Shown here: one piece after another, positions 34,027 through 43,863 of the stretch
Layout of the letters: each line of letters starts with the position of its first letter
Position numbering within the stretch: the first letter of the stretch is position 1
Assembly (NCBI GenBank): GCA_963682085.1
Contig: OY821614.1
Span: 558,001-622,000 of the forward strand
DNA: 64,000 bases
Reading direction: 5' to 3'
Source of the DNA: Thiodubiliella sp900128405
GTDB lineage: Bacteria; Pseudomonadota; Gammaproteobacteria; PS1; Pseudothioglobaceae
Notes under the pieces: generated by a model
Databases searched by the model: none
Told to the model about the DNA's origin: nothing
What the model saw: only the letters and a program-made list of their open reading frames with translations
Program-made: the position numbers and the translations under genes

Positions 34027-36586
34027 AAATGCCCTCCAATTCCTGTTTAAATTCGTTTTCATTGTCGTGGTTATAAAATTTAAGCCCAATAATTTTGTAT
34101 TCTTTATTGGAATAACTTGTTGTATGGCAAACACCAGACATTGCTTTGTGATTATTTTCAATCTTTGATAAAAAATCTTCTTTCCATTTGTCTTGCAGTT
34201 GTAAATGTGCCCCCTTAGGTTCGATAAAAAACTGATAACTGCACCCATCTTTCTTACTTAATAACACAAAATCGGGTTCAAATCTTCTACCTTCCTTGAA
34301 GTCATATAAGGCGAAATGCCGCTCATTTCTGATTAAATAGACTTCATTGTGATTATTTTGTGTGTCGTTAATAACCCTTTCAATTAGTGCCACTAATTTT
34401 TCCTCTTCACTTGTGCCACTAAACTTTTTAAAAATAAACCAATCGTGTGTTATTTCTTTAATTATCACATCTTTGGATACTAATAGCGTTTTTTCCTTAA
34501 AAATATCGTGAGCTGAATATGGGTAAAATGCTTTAGTGCCTTCATATTGGGCAGTATTACCTTTTATTTCCACCTCTAAGGCACTGAGAAATGAGAGGGC
34601 TATTGTTAGTTTTTGCTTGCTTGATAAGTCGTTAATATCTCCTGAAATGTCTATTTTAAATTTACCTAAATAGTCATTGTTGAAAAAATCATTTATTGAG
34701 TTAATATTCTCAAAAGGTATTTTTAAGTTTGAAAAAGAAAAATTATCAAACATCAGCATTGCATTTTTTAAGATATTTTTACTAAGTAAATTAACCAAAT
34801 TACAAGACCTAATTTTTTTGTTGCTCGTGACTTCTTTTGCGTCATTAAAAATCTCTAGCAAGCTACCCTTTCCATTTTCCATCTCATAGCAAAAGTTTGA
34901 TTTTTGAATGCCAAAATCGCTAATGCTTTTAATATGATTGTATTTTTTAACCACTCTTTTGTTTTTAAAAATTAGTTTATTTTTGAAATTATCACTGTGT
35001 TTAATTTTGTCCTTTAATTCTAGTTTAAACACAATCGGCTCTTCACCTAATTTTTCTAACAAACCTTGTTCTATCAATGCTTTTTGTATTTCGCTGATAT
35101 ATTGACTGTCGTTACTGCTATGAAAATATAACTCTTCTAAAATTCTTAATTCATTTTCAATGTCGTTATCAAACTTGCGAATATAGGGGTCGTCATCGTC
35201 ATTAATTTTAAAGGCACAATACCGAGCACCGCGTCCAATTAATTGAGCCTCACTCACTGTTTTTTTACCTATTTTTCCTTTATTGCTACCTCCAGTGCTT
35301 TGCCCTTCATACAGGCGAACAATATCAAAAAGATTTAACACATCCCAGCCCTCGTTTAACTTATCAACGGTAAATATTGCCCGAATACTGTTATCCCCAT
35401 CCTCTAAATTATTCAATCTTTTTTGGTTAACTTCTAATTCTTTATCATTATTAGTGCAGAGGCATTTTTTATCATCAAAGGCATTTTTTATTCTTTCAAT
35501 TAAACGATTGGTGCCAATCTTTTGCGTCTCAAAGAAAGCAAAGGCGTTTTGCAATATCTTGATATTACTTTGATTTTTAATCAATTCAATATCACTAACA
35601 CTTAAGGCATCAATCAACTGATGAAATAACGCCTGATTGCCCTTACTTTCAGAAATTTTTGAAGATTTAAACAACACAATGGGCTTGATATTTAACTTAT
35701 TTTTAATTGCTATTTGTTCACGATAAATTGAGATAAGTAATGCTTGTAAGATTCTTGTTTTTTTATCAGTATCACTTTTAAATAAACTAATTTTTTTACT
35801 AAAGCCATCTTTAACAAAACTTTTTAAATCGTATTGATAGATAACTTTATCCAAATATTTTTCTTTAACCGCTTGATTATCCAGTTCAATCGTGGCACTA
35901 AATTCTAATAAAATATTGTCTTTGTGTGCTTTAAAGATTTCTTCAACAGTGTTTTCCCAACTGGGTTTAGCATATAACTCTTGTTGCTTTTTAGTGCTGG
36001 CATTTATGTGGTGTGCCTCATCGGCAATGAGGCATATTTTATTTTCTTTAAAATCCTCAATTGTTAGAGCATTCTCTTTTTCGTTATGAAAGTTACTAAA
36101 TAAGCCTTGAATAGTGGTAAAGCAAATATTTATATTGTCGTTTTGAGAATGGGAAAAATTATCCACTGCATTAATATTCACTTGCTTATTATTAATGATG
36201 ATTTTGTCGTTAAAAAGATACTTGCTAGAAAACTGATTGATAAAATTATCTTTGGTTTTTTCAACAATCTGCCCACGATTAACAAAGAATAAAAAATTAC
36301 GATAGCCCTTTTCATAAAGATACAAAATTACCCCTGCCATCATTACAGTTTTACCGCTACCTGTTGCCATATGAAAGGCTAGATGGATATTGTTATCAGG
36401 TTTAATGTAGGCTTCTGTGTCGCTATTTTCATAATATTTGTAAAATCGTGTAAACGCTTGTTTTTGATATTTTCTTAATTCAAGTTTTGGGTTTAGATTG
36501 TTATTAACAAATGGATAATTAGCATCAGTCCGCAACTCTCTGCCAAACTCCTCTTTTATGCTGTCAAATAAAAATTTATCACTCAT
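34016..36586 (-). CDS. res: Type III restriction enzyme, Res subunit
   Basis: Res is the helicase-nuclease of a Type III restriction system. From ATG 36586 (MSDKFLFDSIKEEFG) it has 856 residues. Superfamily 2 motifs are HMATGSGKTVMMAG (Walker A, about residue 72), CLIADEAHHINAST (DEAH, about 186), LLEFSATIEL, FTVDKLNEGWDVLNLFDIV and AQLIGRGARY. The C-terminal endonuclease is seen as RFEPDFVLL followed by QFFIEPKG, a PD-(D/E)xK site. It overlaps dinD by eight bases upstream and nrdB by 11 downstream. All motifs look intact, so the enzyme is probably functional with Mod. Confidence 0.93.
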   Translation of the reverse strand: MSDKFLFDSIKEEFGRELRTDANYPFVNNNLNPKLELRKYQKQAFTRFYKYYENSDTEAYIKPDNNIHLAFHMATGSGKTVMMAGVILYLYEKGYRNFLFFVNRGQIVEKTKDNFINQFSSKYLFNDKIIINNKQVNINAVDNFSHSQNDNINICFTTIQGLFSNFHNEKENALTIEDFKENKICLIADEAHHINASTKKQQELYAKPSWENTVEEIFKAHKDNILLEFSATIELDNQAVKEKYLDKVIYQYDLKSFVKDGFSKKISLFKSDTDKKTRILQALLISIYREQIAIKNKLNIKPIVLFKSSKISESKGNQALFHQLIDALSVSDIELIKNQSNIKILQNAFAFFETQKIGTNRLIERIKNAFDDKKCLCTNNDKELEVNQKRLNNLEDGDNSIRAIFTVDKLNEGWDVLNLFDIVRLYEGQSTGGSNKGKIGKKTVSEAQLIGRGARYCAFKINDDDDPYIRKFDNDIENELRILEELYFHSSNDSQYISEIQKALIEQGLLEKLGEEPIVFKLELKDKIKHSDNFKNKLIFKNKRVVKKYNHIKSISDFGIQKSNFCYEMENGKGSLLEIFNDAKEVTSNKKIRSCNLVNLLSKNILKNAMLMFDNFSFSNLKIPFENINSINDFFNNDYLGKFKIDISGDINDLSSKQKLTIALSFLSALEVEIKGNTAQYEGTKAFYPYSAHDIFKEKTLLVSKDVIIKEITHDWFIFKKFSGTSEEEKLVALIERVINDTQNNHNEVYLIRNERHFALYDFKEGRRFEPDFVLLSKKDGCSYQFFIEPKGAHLQLQDKWKEDFLSKIENNHKAMSGVCHTTSYSNKEYKIIGLKFYNHDNENEFKQELEGIYVI

Positions 36587-37430
36587 TTGCATCACCTTTA
36601 AAACCATCATTACCCTTTAAGGTTATATTTTTGTCTTTAGTTAGTTGACGCTCAACTTTTTTAACATCTTCTTCAGGTGGCAAATTTTCAGGGGTAATAC
36701 CTCGTGAAATAAGTGTGTTTCTAACTGTTTTGTTGTTGGCAATATGCTCATTTGAAATAGCTTCTTCCATATCCATATTTTTATTTTTAGCGTTAAAAAT
36801 AGTAATCTCAGTTGCAAAATCTTTCGCTTTTAAAAGAATAGTTGGCATAAAATCTGCCAAAGGCTTATTTTTATTAACCCCCCATTTGCCCTTCATCATT
36901 TGAGTGTTGTTATTAAACAAAGCTTTATCACCCTTACTTCTAATTAAACCAAAATTTTTATCACCTGTTTGTTCGAAAATAACACTGGACAACTCTTTTT
37001 CTGTTTGGGTTAATTTATGCCTTGCATTTATCCTTTCACTCTCTAAAATTTTTTGTTCAATGAGTTCAGCCTTTCTTGTTTGCATTGCAAAATAAGTCTG
37101 TGCAAAAGCAATGATTTCTTTTTTACTATCACCATTTTGAGCAATTAAATAACAAGCGTATCTAGTTAGCATTAAATCATCAATTTCTTTTTTTGCTCCA
37201 GAGCCAATATCAACCATTTTCCCGACATCGGGAAAATGGTTAAAAATCTTATGCCCACTCACCTCACAAGCTGTTTTTGCTTTTAAAATAACATTTTTAA
37301 AATTATCCCATTTACTATAATCAAGTAAATGCTGCAAATCTCTTGCTAACCAAAACTCTATACCTTCATCCGTTTTATAAGATGAGTTTTCAAAATCAGT
37401 CGTTAAAGTTTTTATAATTTCAGTTTTCAT
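36579..37430 (-). CDS. dinD: DinD-like DNA-damage-inducible protein
   Basis: This 283-residue protein matches the DinD/Bro-N-like family: an N-terminal KTDEGIEFWLARDLQHLLDY (about residues 19-38), GSGAKKEIDDLMLTRYACYL (about 76-95), the AFAQTYFAMQTRKAELIEQ helix, and a C-terminal ISRGITPENLPPEEDVKKVE. E. coli DinD is SOS-regulated and binds RecA filaments. Here it lies inside the Type III restriction island between rhuM and res, where such genes are common passengers. No LexA box was identified. It overlaps res by eight bases. Confidence 0.88.
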   Translation of the reverse strand: MKTEIIKTLTTDFENSSYKTDEGIEFWLARDLQHLLDYSKWDNFKNVILKAKTACEVSGHKIFNHFPDVGKMVDIGSGAKKEIDDLMLTRYACYLIAQNGDSKKEIIAFAQTYFAMQTRKAELIEQKILESERINARHKLTQTEKELSSVIFEQTGDKNFGLIRSKGDKALFNNNTQMMKGKWGVNKNKPLADFMPTILLKAKDFATEITIFNAKNKNMDMEEAISNEHIANNKTVRNTLISRGITPENLPPEEDVKKVERQLTKDKNITLKGNDGFKGDANE

Positions 37431-37471
37431 TTGTATTCTTTATTAATAGTGTAAAAAAATCTTGCTCTTGG

Positions 37472-38491
37472 CTAAGGTTGACTCTTATTTTTATCTTTTA
37501 TTTTTTTAATCATCTTGTCAAAATCAGAATTTATTTTTTGAGTTTTATTGAATTCATCATATGTCAAACCCGCTTTTTCTTGTGCTTGTTGCTTGGTTTT
37601 AATACCCAAATCTTTGAGTATTTTGTATTCATTAAAATTCAAAAATTTATCAACGGAATCCGCTAAATCCTGCATAGTCATTGTAGTTCGATTATCAATA
37701 ATTATCTCAATATAATCAAAATATGAGCTGATTGCCTTTTCTAAACCCTTAATTTCATTGACAGTTAAATAATTTTTAGCAATCCCCACATCAGATTTTA
37801 AAATTCTGCCTTTTGGTGCATTTTTCCAAGTTTTAAGCCCCATATGAGGCAAGGACTTATCAGCGTGCGTGTAAATAATTTCAGCAGCTGTTTGCCCTGT
37901 AATGGCATAATGAAATTTATTTTGCACATTGGCAAAAAAGCGTTTAGTAATTGGTGCATTTTTACTATAGTCAATACTACATTCCGCAAAAATATCAGTA
38001 ATTTGTTGATAGATTCGTCTCTCGCTAGAGCGGATTGAACGAACTTTTTCCAATAATTCTTTAAAATAATCTTGACCAAAATGCTTGCCATTTTTAAGAC
38101 GATCATCGTCCATCGCAAAGCCTTTAATAATAAATTCTTTTAAAATAGTAGTTGCCCATATTCTAAACTGGGTGGCTTTATTAGAATTAACCCGATAGCC
38201 CACGGATAAAATAGCATCCAAATTATAATACTTAACACTTGTATTCTGAGTTTTTCCAATGATAGCACCGTGTTGAGTGGGTAGTTCCAAAATGGAACAT
38301 ACCACTTTTTCATTCAACTCGCCACTTTCAAAAATATTCTTCAAATGCTTACCTATTGCTGGTCGTTGCACGCCAAATAGTGAGGCTATTTGTGCTTGCG
38401 ATAGCCACAGTGTTTCATTGTGTAAATAAGTTTCCACCTTAACATCGCCATCGCTACCCGTGTATAGCAAAAACTCGGTTAATTCATTCAT
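37472..38491 (-). CDS. rhuM: RhuM-family protein
   Basis: This 339-residue protein has the RhuM pattern: LYTGSDGDVKVETYLHNETL at the start, a DNA-binding-like segment LSQAQIASLFGVQRPAIGKH (about residue 31), VKYYNLDAILSVGYRVNSNK (about 84) and a C-terminal Fic-neighbour-like QTAAEIIYTHADKS. RhuM was named from a Salmonella pathogenicity island; its biochemical role is not settled. In many genomes it sits within Type I or III restriction islands, as here between mod and dinD. It overlaps mod by eight bases. Confidence 0.9.
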   Translation of the reverse strand: MNELTEFLLYTGSDGDVKVETYLHNETLWLSQAQIASLFGVQRPAIGKHLKNIFESGELNEKVVCSILELPTQHGAIIGKTQNTSVKYYNLDAILSVGYRVNSNKATQFRIWATTILKEFIIKGFAMDDDRLKNGKHFGQDYFKELLEKVRSIRSSERRIYQQITDIFAECSIDYSKNAPITKRFFANVQNKFHYAITGQTAAEIIYTHADKSLPHMGLKTWKNAPKGRILKSDVGIAKNYLTVNEIKGLEKAISSYFDYIEIIIDNRTTMTMQDLADSVDKFLNFNEYKILKDLGIKTKQQAQEKAGLTYDEFNKTQKINSDFDKMIKKIKDKNKSQP

Positions 38492-40448
38492 TATAAAAAC
38501 CTTTGTTTAATGCTTTTACATTCTCATCTACTTGTAAATCTTTATCATTAATTTCACTTAAATTTTTATACAGTTGATTTTTATTAAGAATTGAGAATAA
38601 AAATTCTTTTTTATCACCAAGATTTAACGCTTTAAAGTCTTGTTTCTTGTCTTTGAGTTTTTCACTTTCTACATCGTAATTTAAAAAGGCTTTTTCGATA
38701 ATATCATCATAAAGTTTTAAAATATTTTTTTCGTTGACTTTGGCTATTTTTTCAATAAAGGCTTGATTGTATTTATCCAATTCAAAATAAATAAATTCAC
38801 CACCACCTTGCCAATCAACACTTTTAGAGATGCCGCCATTATCAAAATCCACACGCTCCAATAATTCACCGTCTTTTTTGGTTTTTTTACCAATGACTTT
38901 TTGCATTCTCTTAACAGCAATATCCTCAATATAATCCATCTGCTCAATGCCGATATATTGCCGTCCCATTTTGTGGGCTACGGCACAAGTTGTGCCACTG
39001 CCTAGGTGATAGTCCAGGACTAAATCGCCTTTTTTAGTGGATAATTCTATTATTCGTTGTAAAAGTTCTTCTGGCTTGGGGTGGCTAAAATTTTTTTCCC
39101 CAAATATTTTAATAATTTCTAATGATGCATGAGTGTTTAAAACCCCTTGAATTAAATTTTTATGTGGTGCAGACCTTGATATTGGATTGTTTTTGTTGTC
39201 AACTTTTAGATAATTTTTATAACAAACAGACCAGCCACTTTTTTTATCTTTTGATCTTCTAAATTCTAAAAAGTTATTTTCTATCGCCCATATTATTTTA
39301 TTTTTACTCCACTTCCAAATCCAACCATCGTTAAAATATGACTTCCTGCCATTCGGAAAAGAAATAGAACCATCTGGACATTTAATGCCAAAATTCAAAG
39401 AATCAGAGTACTGAAGTCCACCTCTATCTAGGTTATCTATATAGTAATTACCCCTTATTTTTACATATTCATCTTGCAATTTGTATCTATTGACATCATA
39501 AGATTTTGTATTTTTTGTAAACGAAAGATTATTTTTATTTTTAGAGTATAGGATGCTGAATTCTGTAATTACAGCAATTTCTTTAGCGTCAGATGCACCT
39601 GTTTTTTTCTCCCATATCATGTTGCAAACAAATTCCTCTCTACCAAAAATCTCATCCATTAACACCTTTAAATACGCCTGCTCATTGTCATCACACTGCA
39701 CAAAAATAACCCCATCATCGCTTAACAAATCCCTTGCTACTTCAAGGCGATTCTTCATAAAAGTAAGCCAAGTGCTATGATTAAAATTATCGTTATAATT
39801 AAAACTATCGTTGCCAGTGTTGTAGGGCGGGTCAATGTAAATTAGTTTTACCTTGCCGGCAAAATTGCTTTTAAGCGTATGCAGGGCGAGTAGATTATTG
39901 CCTTTGATAATAAGATTATCTTTAATTAAACCGTTTTCATCTCGTTTAAAATTTATTTCATCACTTGCACCATCTTTGGTGTATTTTTTAGCACTCGTAA
40001 TAACTTTTTTATCCAGCAAGCGGTTAATTTCATCGTTAGCTAGCACTTCATTAAAAAAGATTTCTTTGCGTTTTTCATCGTCTTTGGATTGCCCACCTTC
40101 AAGCACACAATCTTTAAACGGAAAAGATAAAACCACCTCATTAATCTGCTGCATATGTTTGTTAGAAATGGTCAAACCAACTTTATTGGCAAACTTAGTG
40201 TAACTGTCAATCAGAAAATTTTTGTCATCAATATAATCAATAAACTTACGATAGTTAAAAATTGTTGCCTCATCAATCGCATCAAAAAAATGGGCTTTGG
40301 TGGTTTTATTGTTTAGCAATAATTTAATCAACTCACTATCAAACTGTTCGGCATGGTGCTTGATATTTTGCTTGAGTAAAATACCTTCTTTATCGGTGAA
40401 TTTATCAAGGGTTTTTAAAAGTGTTTCTAATTGTTGGTTGAATGACAT
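38484..40448 (-). CDS. mod: Type III DNA methyltransferase, Mod subunit
   Basis: Mod is the adenine methyltransferase and specificity subunit of the Type III system. The 654-residue protein has the catalytic motif IV IYIDPPYNTGND (DPPY, about residue 214) upstream of the SAM motif I LVLDYHLGSGTTC (about 475), the order of beta-class enzymes. The region between them (about 280-450) is the target recognition domain and is the most A/T-rich part of the gene. The start lies eight bases after the HAD gene stop. Only the target recognition domain could reveal the recognition site, which cannot be predicted here. Confidence 0.94.
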   Translation of the reverse strand: MSFNQQLETLLKTLDKFTDKEGILLKQNIKHHAEQFDSELIKLLLNNKTTKAHFFDAIDEATIFNYRKFIDYIDDKNFLIDSYTKFANKVGLTISNKHMQQINEVVLSFPFKDCVLEGGQSKDDEKRKEIFFNEVLANDEINRLLDKKVITSAKKYTKDGASDEINFKRDENGLIKDNLIIKGNNLLALHTLKSNFAGKVKLIYIDPPYNTGNDSFNYNDNFNHSTWLTFMKNRLEVARDLLSDDGVIFVQCDDNEQAYLKVLMDEIFGREEFVCNMIWEKKTGASDAKEIAVITEFSILYSKNKNNLSFTKNTKSYDVNRYKLQDEYVKIRGNYYIDNLDRGGLQYSDSLNFGIKCPDGSISFPNGRKSYFNDGWIWKWSKNKIIWAIENNFLEFRRSKDKKSGWSVCYKNYLKVDNKNNPISRSAPHKNLIQGVLNTHASLEIIKIFGEKNFSHPKPEELLQRIIELSTKKGDLVLDYHLGSGTTCAVAHKMGRQYIGIEQMDYIEDIAVKRMQKVIGKKTKKDGELLERVDFDNGGISKSVDWQGGGEFIYFELDKYNQAFIEKIAKVNEKNILKLYDDIIEKAFLNYDVESEKLKDKKQDFKALNLGDKKEFLFSILNKNQLYKNLSEINDKDLQVDENVKALNKGFYNE

Positions 40449-40456
40449 AATCTATC

Positions 40457-41293
40457 CTATTTTGTGTATTGTCTAATGCTTTCCTTGGCTGCAATTTGGT
40501 CAAGAATACCTTGGATAATGTTAACGATGTCTGAATTTTCAGAATAATCTGTTTTGGCAATATAATTCGCTCTATCGTTTTGTAGTAACTTCTGTGCTTT
40601 TTCTTTGGCACCTTTAGTCTTGGATGGATATACGGCAATTGAAGTGCCACCTTGGTAATTGAGCATTTTCATGGCAGGAATATCGGTTGCACCATCACCG
40701 ATATAAATCATATTTTCAAACAGAATAGGGCGGTCTGTTGGTGGCGTGTATTCATTAATGCTAGAATTGTCCCAAGCGTTGTGAATGCCTTTGTTGATAC
40801 GAAATAAATATTGGGTTTTGGTGGTGTAATTAATGGCTAACGCTGGCCATTCTGGCACGCCTTCGTGGTCGTATTTGAATGATGAGGCAAAAATACACTT
40901 AAATTCTTTGGCAATTGAGGTGCCTTCAATCATTTCTTTGGTGCCTGATGAAATAATATAGTGCTCTAAATTAATACACTTTTCTTTGGCATATTGGTTA
41001 ATTCGGGCAAAATATTGCTCAACACCTTCAAAATATTGCACGCTTTTCCCATGCTCTTTAATTTTCTTTTTTTTACAACTTACTTTTTTTTCATTGGCTT
41101 TTTCAATTAATAAATACATATACGCCAAAATCTCATCCATTTCATTCTCTTTGGTTATTTTTTTTACCTCCTTCCAAAACTTTTCTGTTGTGAGTCCTAA
41201 ATCAGGAATAAAAGAATTTTCTTGAATATTCCCCTTAGCAAGTGTGCCATCAAAATCATAAACAATAGCGACTGTTGTGTGTGTTTTAGACAT
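40457..41293 (-). CDS. HAD-superfamily phosphatase-like protein
   Basis: This 278-residue protein has all HAD motifs: VYDFDGTLAKG (motif I, about residue 10), IISSGTKEMI (motif II, about 112), a Lys-containing motif III region, and YIGDGATDIPAM (motif IV, about 205). It includes a helical cap insert with a very Lys-rich segment (VSCKKKKIKEHGK). It lies between nrdA and mod with gaps of nine and eight bases, so it is probably co-transcribed with both. The substrate is unknown; a nucleotide is an obvious guess from the neighbouring nrdA but is not shown. Confidence 0.85.
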   Translation of the reverse strand: MSKTHTTVAIVYDFDGTLAKGNIQENSFIPDLGLTTEKFWKEVKKITKENEMDEILAYMYLLIEKANEKKVSCKKKKIKEHGKSVQYFEGVEQYFARINQYAKEKCINLEHYIISSGTKEMIEGTSIAKEFKCIFASSFKYDHEGVPEWPALAINYTTKTQYLFRINKGIHNAWDNSSINEYTPPTDRPILFENMIYIGDGATDIPAMKMLNYQGGTSIAVYPSKTKGAKEKAQKLLQNDRANYIAKTDYSENSDIVNIIQGILDQIAAKESIRQYTK

Positions 41294-41302
41294 ATCAAAT
41301 AT

Positions 41303-43579
41303 TTATAGTTTACAGACACCGTCAGCACAGGCATTATCATCTTCCTTTTCCAATATATCCTCACCACCACCGTCGCGTGTTGTGTGATAGTAAAGCGTTT
41401 TAATGCCGTATTTATAGGTTTTTAATAAATCCATTAAAAACAATTTCATTGGCACTCTATTGCCTTCAAATTGTGAGGGATCATAATGGGTGTTGGTGGA
41501 AATGGATTGATCTACAAATTTTTGCATAATGCCACAAAGTTGCAGATAGCCTTCGTTGTCTTTAATGTCCCACAGTAATTCATATTGATTTTTTAATTTG
41601 TCATATTCTGGCACAATTTGTTTTAAGATGCCGTCTTTGGATTGTTTAACGGACACAAATCCTCTGGGTGGCTCAATGCCATTGGTTGAGTTGGAAATTT
41701 GTGACGAACTTTCGCATGGCATAAGGGCGGTTAGGGTTGAGTTTCTGAGACCTGTTGACTTAATGTCTTGGCGTAGCACATCCCAATCTAATTGTAAGGG
41801 GAAATCAGCAAAAACATCAATGTCTTTTTTGTAAGAATCAATGGGCATAATGCCTTTTGCATATTGGGTTTGAGAGAATAAAGGGCAAGCACCCAATTCT
41901 TTTGCCAATATATTTGAGGCTTTCAGCGCATAATACTGCAAAGCCTCAAAGGTTTTGTGAATGAGTTGATTGCCCGACCCGTCAGAATATTTTGCTCCAT
42001 TTTTGGCTAAATAATAAGCAAGATTGGTCACGCCAATACCAAGTGTGCGACGGTTTTTACTGGCGAGTTCAGCTGCTCTTATGGGGTAATCTTGATAATC
42101 AAGCAAACAATCTAATGAACGCACAATGATATCAGTGAGTGCCTCCATCTCATCTAAAGAGTCTAGTGCACCAAGATTGATTGCTGATAGCGTGCAAAGT
42201 GCCACTTCGCCGTTTTCATCTTGCACTGAATAAAGTGGCTTGGTTGGTAAGGTGATTTCCATACAAAGATTGGATTGCTTAATAGGGGCTTGCTTGGCAT
42301 CAAAGGCGCTGTGAGTATTGCAATGATCAACATTTTGTAAATAAATACGCCCCGTGTTGGCGCGTTCTTGCATAAATTTAGTAAACAAATCTCTAGCTTT
42401 AATGGTTTGTTTTCTAATTGAATTGTCTTGCTCATATTGCTCATATAAGCGCTTAAATTCTTCTTGGTCAGCAAAAAAAGCATCGTATAAATCTGGTGCA
42501 TCATGTGGTGAAAATAAAGTAATATCGCCATCTTCAAGAAAGCGTTGATACATTAAGCCATTAAATTGCACACCATAATCCAAATGACGAATACGATTTT
42601 CCTCTGTACCTGTATTGTTTTTAAGCACCAATAAACTTTCAATTTCCAAGTGCCACAAAGGATAGAATAGGGTGGCCGCACCACCACGAACCCCGCCTTG
42701 AGAACAAGATTTAACCGCTGTATGAAAGTGCTTGTAAAAAGGGATGCAACCCGTATGTGTCGCTTCACCACCTCGAATAGGACTACCAATGGCACGAATT
42801 TTTCCACCATTAATTCCAATGCCAGCCCGTTGAGAAACATATTTAACAATTGCACCAGCAGCAGCACTAATTGAGTCTAAATCATCATCTGCCTCAATTA
42901 ACACACAAGAAGAAAATTGGCGTGTTGGTGTTCTAACGCCTGCCATAATAGGCGTAGGAAGGGAAATTTTAAACAAACTCACTGCATCGTAAAAACGCTT
43001 GACAATATTCATACGAACACTGGCTTCATATTCTTGAAATAAGCACATGCCAACCAGCACATAAAGCAATTGTGGGGATTCGTAAATTTCTCCAGTAACA
43101 CGATTTTGAGCCAAATATTTACCCTCTAATTGCTTAACGGCGGCGTAAGAAAATTTCATATCACGCCAGTGGTCAATATAAGAATCTAGCACCCCAATTT
43201 CTTCTTGAGTATATTTATCAAGAATATCTTTGTCATAAACGCCCAATGCCGTGAATTTTTTAATATGCTCAAAAAGTGGCGGCGGGGTGAAGGACTTAAA
43301 TGCTTTTTTACGCAAATGAAAAATAGCCAACCGTGCTGCTAAATATTGATAATCTGGCACCTCTGTTGAGATTAAATCTGCTGCTGACTTAATAATGGTT
43401 TCGTGAATATCTTCTGTCTTAATACCATCAAAAAATGCCAACTGTGCATTGATTTCAACTTGGCTAACACTAACGCCTTGTAAATCTTGAGAAGCCCAGT
43501 GCACAACACGGTGAATTTTCTCCATATCAATGGATTCTTGCTCGCCATTTCGCTTAGTAACTTGAATGTCTTTTTCCAT
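41303..43579 (-). CDS. nrdA: NrdA, class Ia ribonucleotide reductase alpha subunit
   Basis: NrdA reduces ribonucleoside diphosphates to deoxyribonucleotides. The 758-residue protein has an N-terminal ATP-cone (about residues 5-95, VTKRNGEQESIDMEKIHRVV). Active-site cysteines are visible in QFSSCVLIEADDD (about 225), SNLCMEITLP (about 436) and ALCTLSAINLG (about 459). The shuttle pair is in the C-terminal ACADGVCKL. The radical-transfer Tyr pair is in LKTYKYGIKTLYYHTTR. NrdR boxes lie upstream. Its usual direct partner nrdB is displaced by 7.3 kb of HAD and Type III restriction genes on the same strand. Confidence 0.97.
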   Translation of the reverse strand: MEKDIQVTKRNGEQESIDMEKIHRVVHWASQDLQGVSVSQVEINAQLAFFDGIKTEDIHETIIKSAADLISTEVPDYQYLAARLAIFHLRKKAFKSFTPPPLFEHIKKFTALGVYDKDILDKYTQEEIGVLDSYIDHWRDMKFSYAAVKQLEGKYLAQNRVTGEIYESPQLLYVLVGMCLFQEYEASVRMNIVKRFYDAVSLFKISLPTPIMAGVRTPTRQFSSCVLIEADDDLDSISAAAGAIVKYVSQRAGIGINGGKIRAIGSPIRGGEATHTGCIPFYKHFHTAVKSCSQGGVRGGAATLFYPLWHLEIESLLVLKNNTGTEENRIRHLDYGVQFNGLMYQRFLEDGDITLFSPHDAPDLYDAFFADQEEFKRLYEQYEQDNSIRKQTIKARDLFTKFMQERANTGRIYLQNVDHCNTHSAFDAKQAPIKQSNLCMEITLPTKPLYSVQDENGEVALCTLSAINLGALDSLDEMEALTDIIVRSLDCLLDYQDYPIRAAELASKNRRTLGIGVTNLAYYLAKNGAKYSDGSGNQLIHKTFEALQYYALKASNILAKELGACPLFSQTQYAKGIMPIDSYKKDIDVFADFPLQLDWDVLRQDIKSTGLRNSTLTALMPCESSSQISNSTNGIEPPRGFVSVKQSKDGILKQIVPEYDKLKNQYELLWDIKDNEGYLQLCGIMQKFVDQSISTNTHYDPSQFEGNRVPMKLFLMDLLKTYKYGIKTLYYHTTRDGGGEDILEKEDDNACADGVCKL

Positions 43580-43630
43580 TTTTCCCCTTCGCTTGATAAT
43601 TTTAATGTCTTCTTCCGTTTTCCCTGAAAA

Positions 43631-43646
43631 ACACTATATCTAGTGT
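43631..43646 (-). promoter_or_regulatory. NrdR box 1 upstream of nrdA
   Basis: ACACTATATCTAGTGT is a near-perfect match to the known NrdR palindrome (acaCwAtATaTwGtgt). It lies 52 bases upstream of the nrdA start. NrdR is the ATP/dATP-sensing repressor of ribonucleotide reductase genes and binds paired boxes; the partner is at 43662-43677. Confidence 0.85.
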
Positions 43647-43661
43647 TTTAAAATTAAAATG

Positions 43662-43677
43662 ACACTAAATATAGAAT
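43662..43677 (-). promoter_or_regulatory. NrdR box 2 upstream of nrdA
   Basis: ACACTAAATATAGAAT is a weaker NrdR palindrome, 31 bases start-to-start from box 1. That spacing of about three helical turns is characteristic of NrdR box pairs. Together they predict NrdR repression of nrdA and any gene co-transcribed with it, possibly including the restriction island. Confidence 0.75.
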
Positions 43678-43801
43678 ATTATATATAAGTGTAATGGCGT
43701 AATTTGGGTTTAATTTTATTAATCTTTTTTATAAAATCAGTTTAAATGAGGCAAGCAAAGTTATCCAATTTATTAGATAACTTGTGTAAATAAATATTAT
43801 G

Positions 43802-43807
43802 TATAAT
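43802..43807 (+). promoter_or_regulatory. Candidate -10 box (TATAAT) for the toxin acyltransferase gene
   Basis: A perfect TATAAT lies 56 bases before the acyltransferase ATG, in the 284-base divergent region shared with nrdA. The -35 position is not convincing (a TTGTGT occurs with only 14 bases of spacing). It is the best visible candidate for the start of the toxin operon. Confidence 0.35.
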
Positions 43808-43863
43808 CATCACATATTTTTGCTAAATAGGCGAAGTAATTCAGATTATATGCTTTATAAATT

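Noticed and set aside
34027..34248. N-terminal extension of NrdB suggested by the longer open frame
   Set aside because: The extra 74 residues overlap the restriction gene res and do not match NrdB; the family N-terminus begins at ATG 34026.
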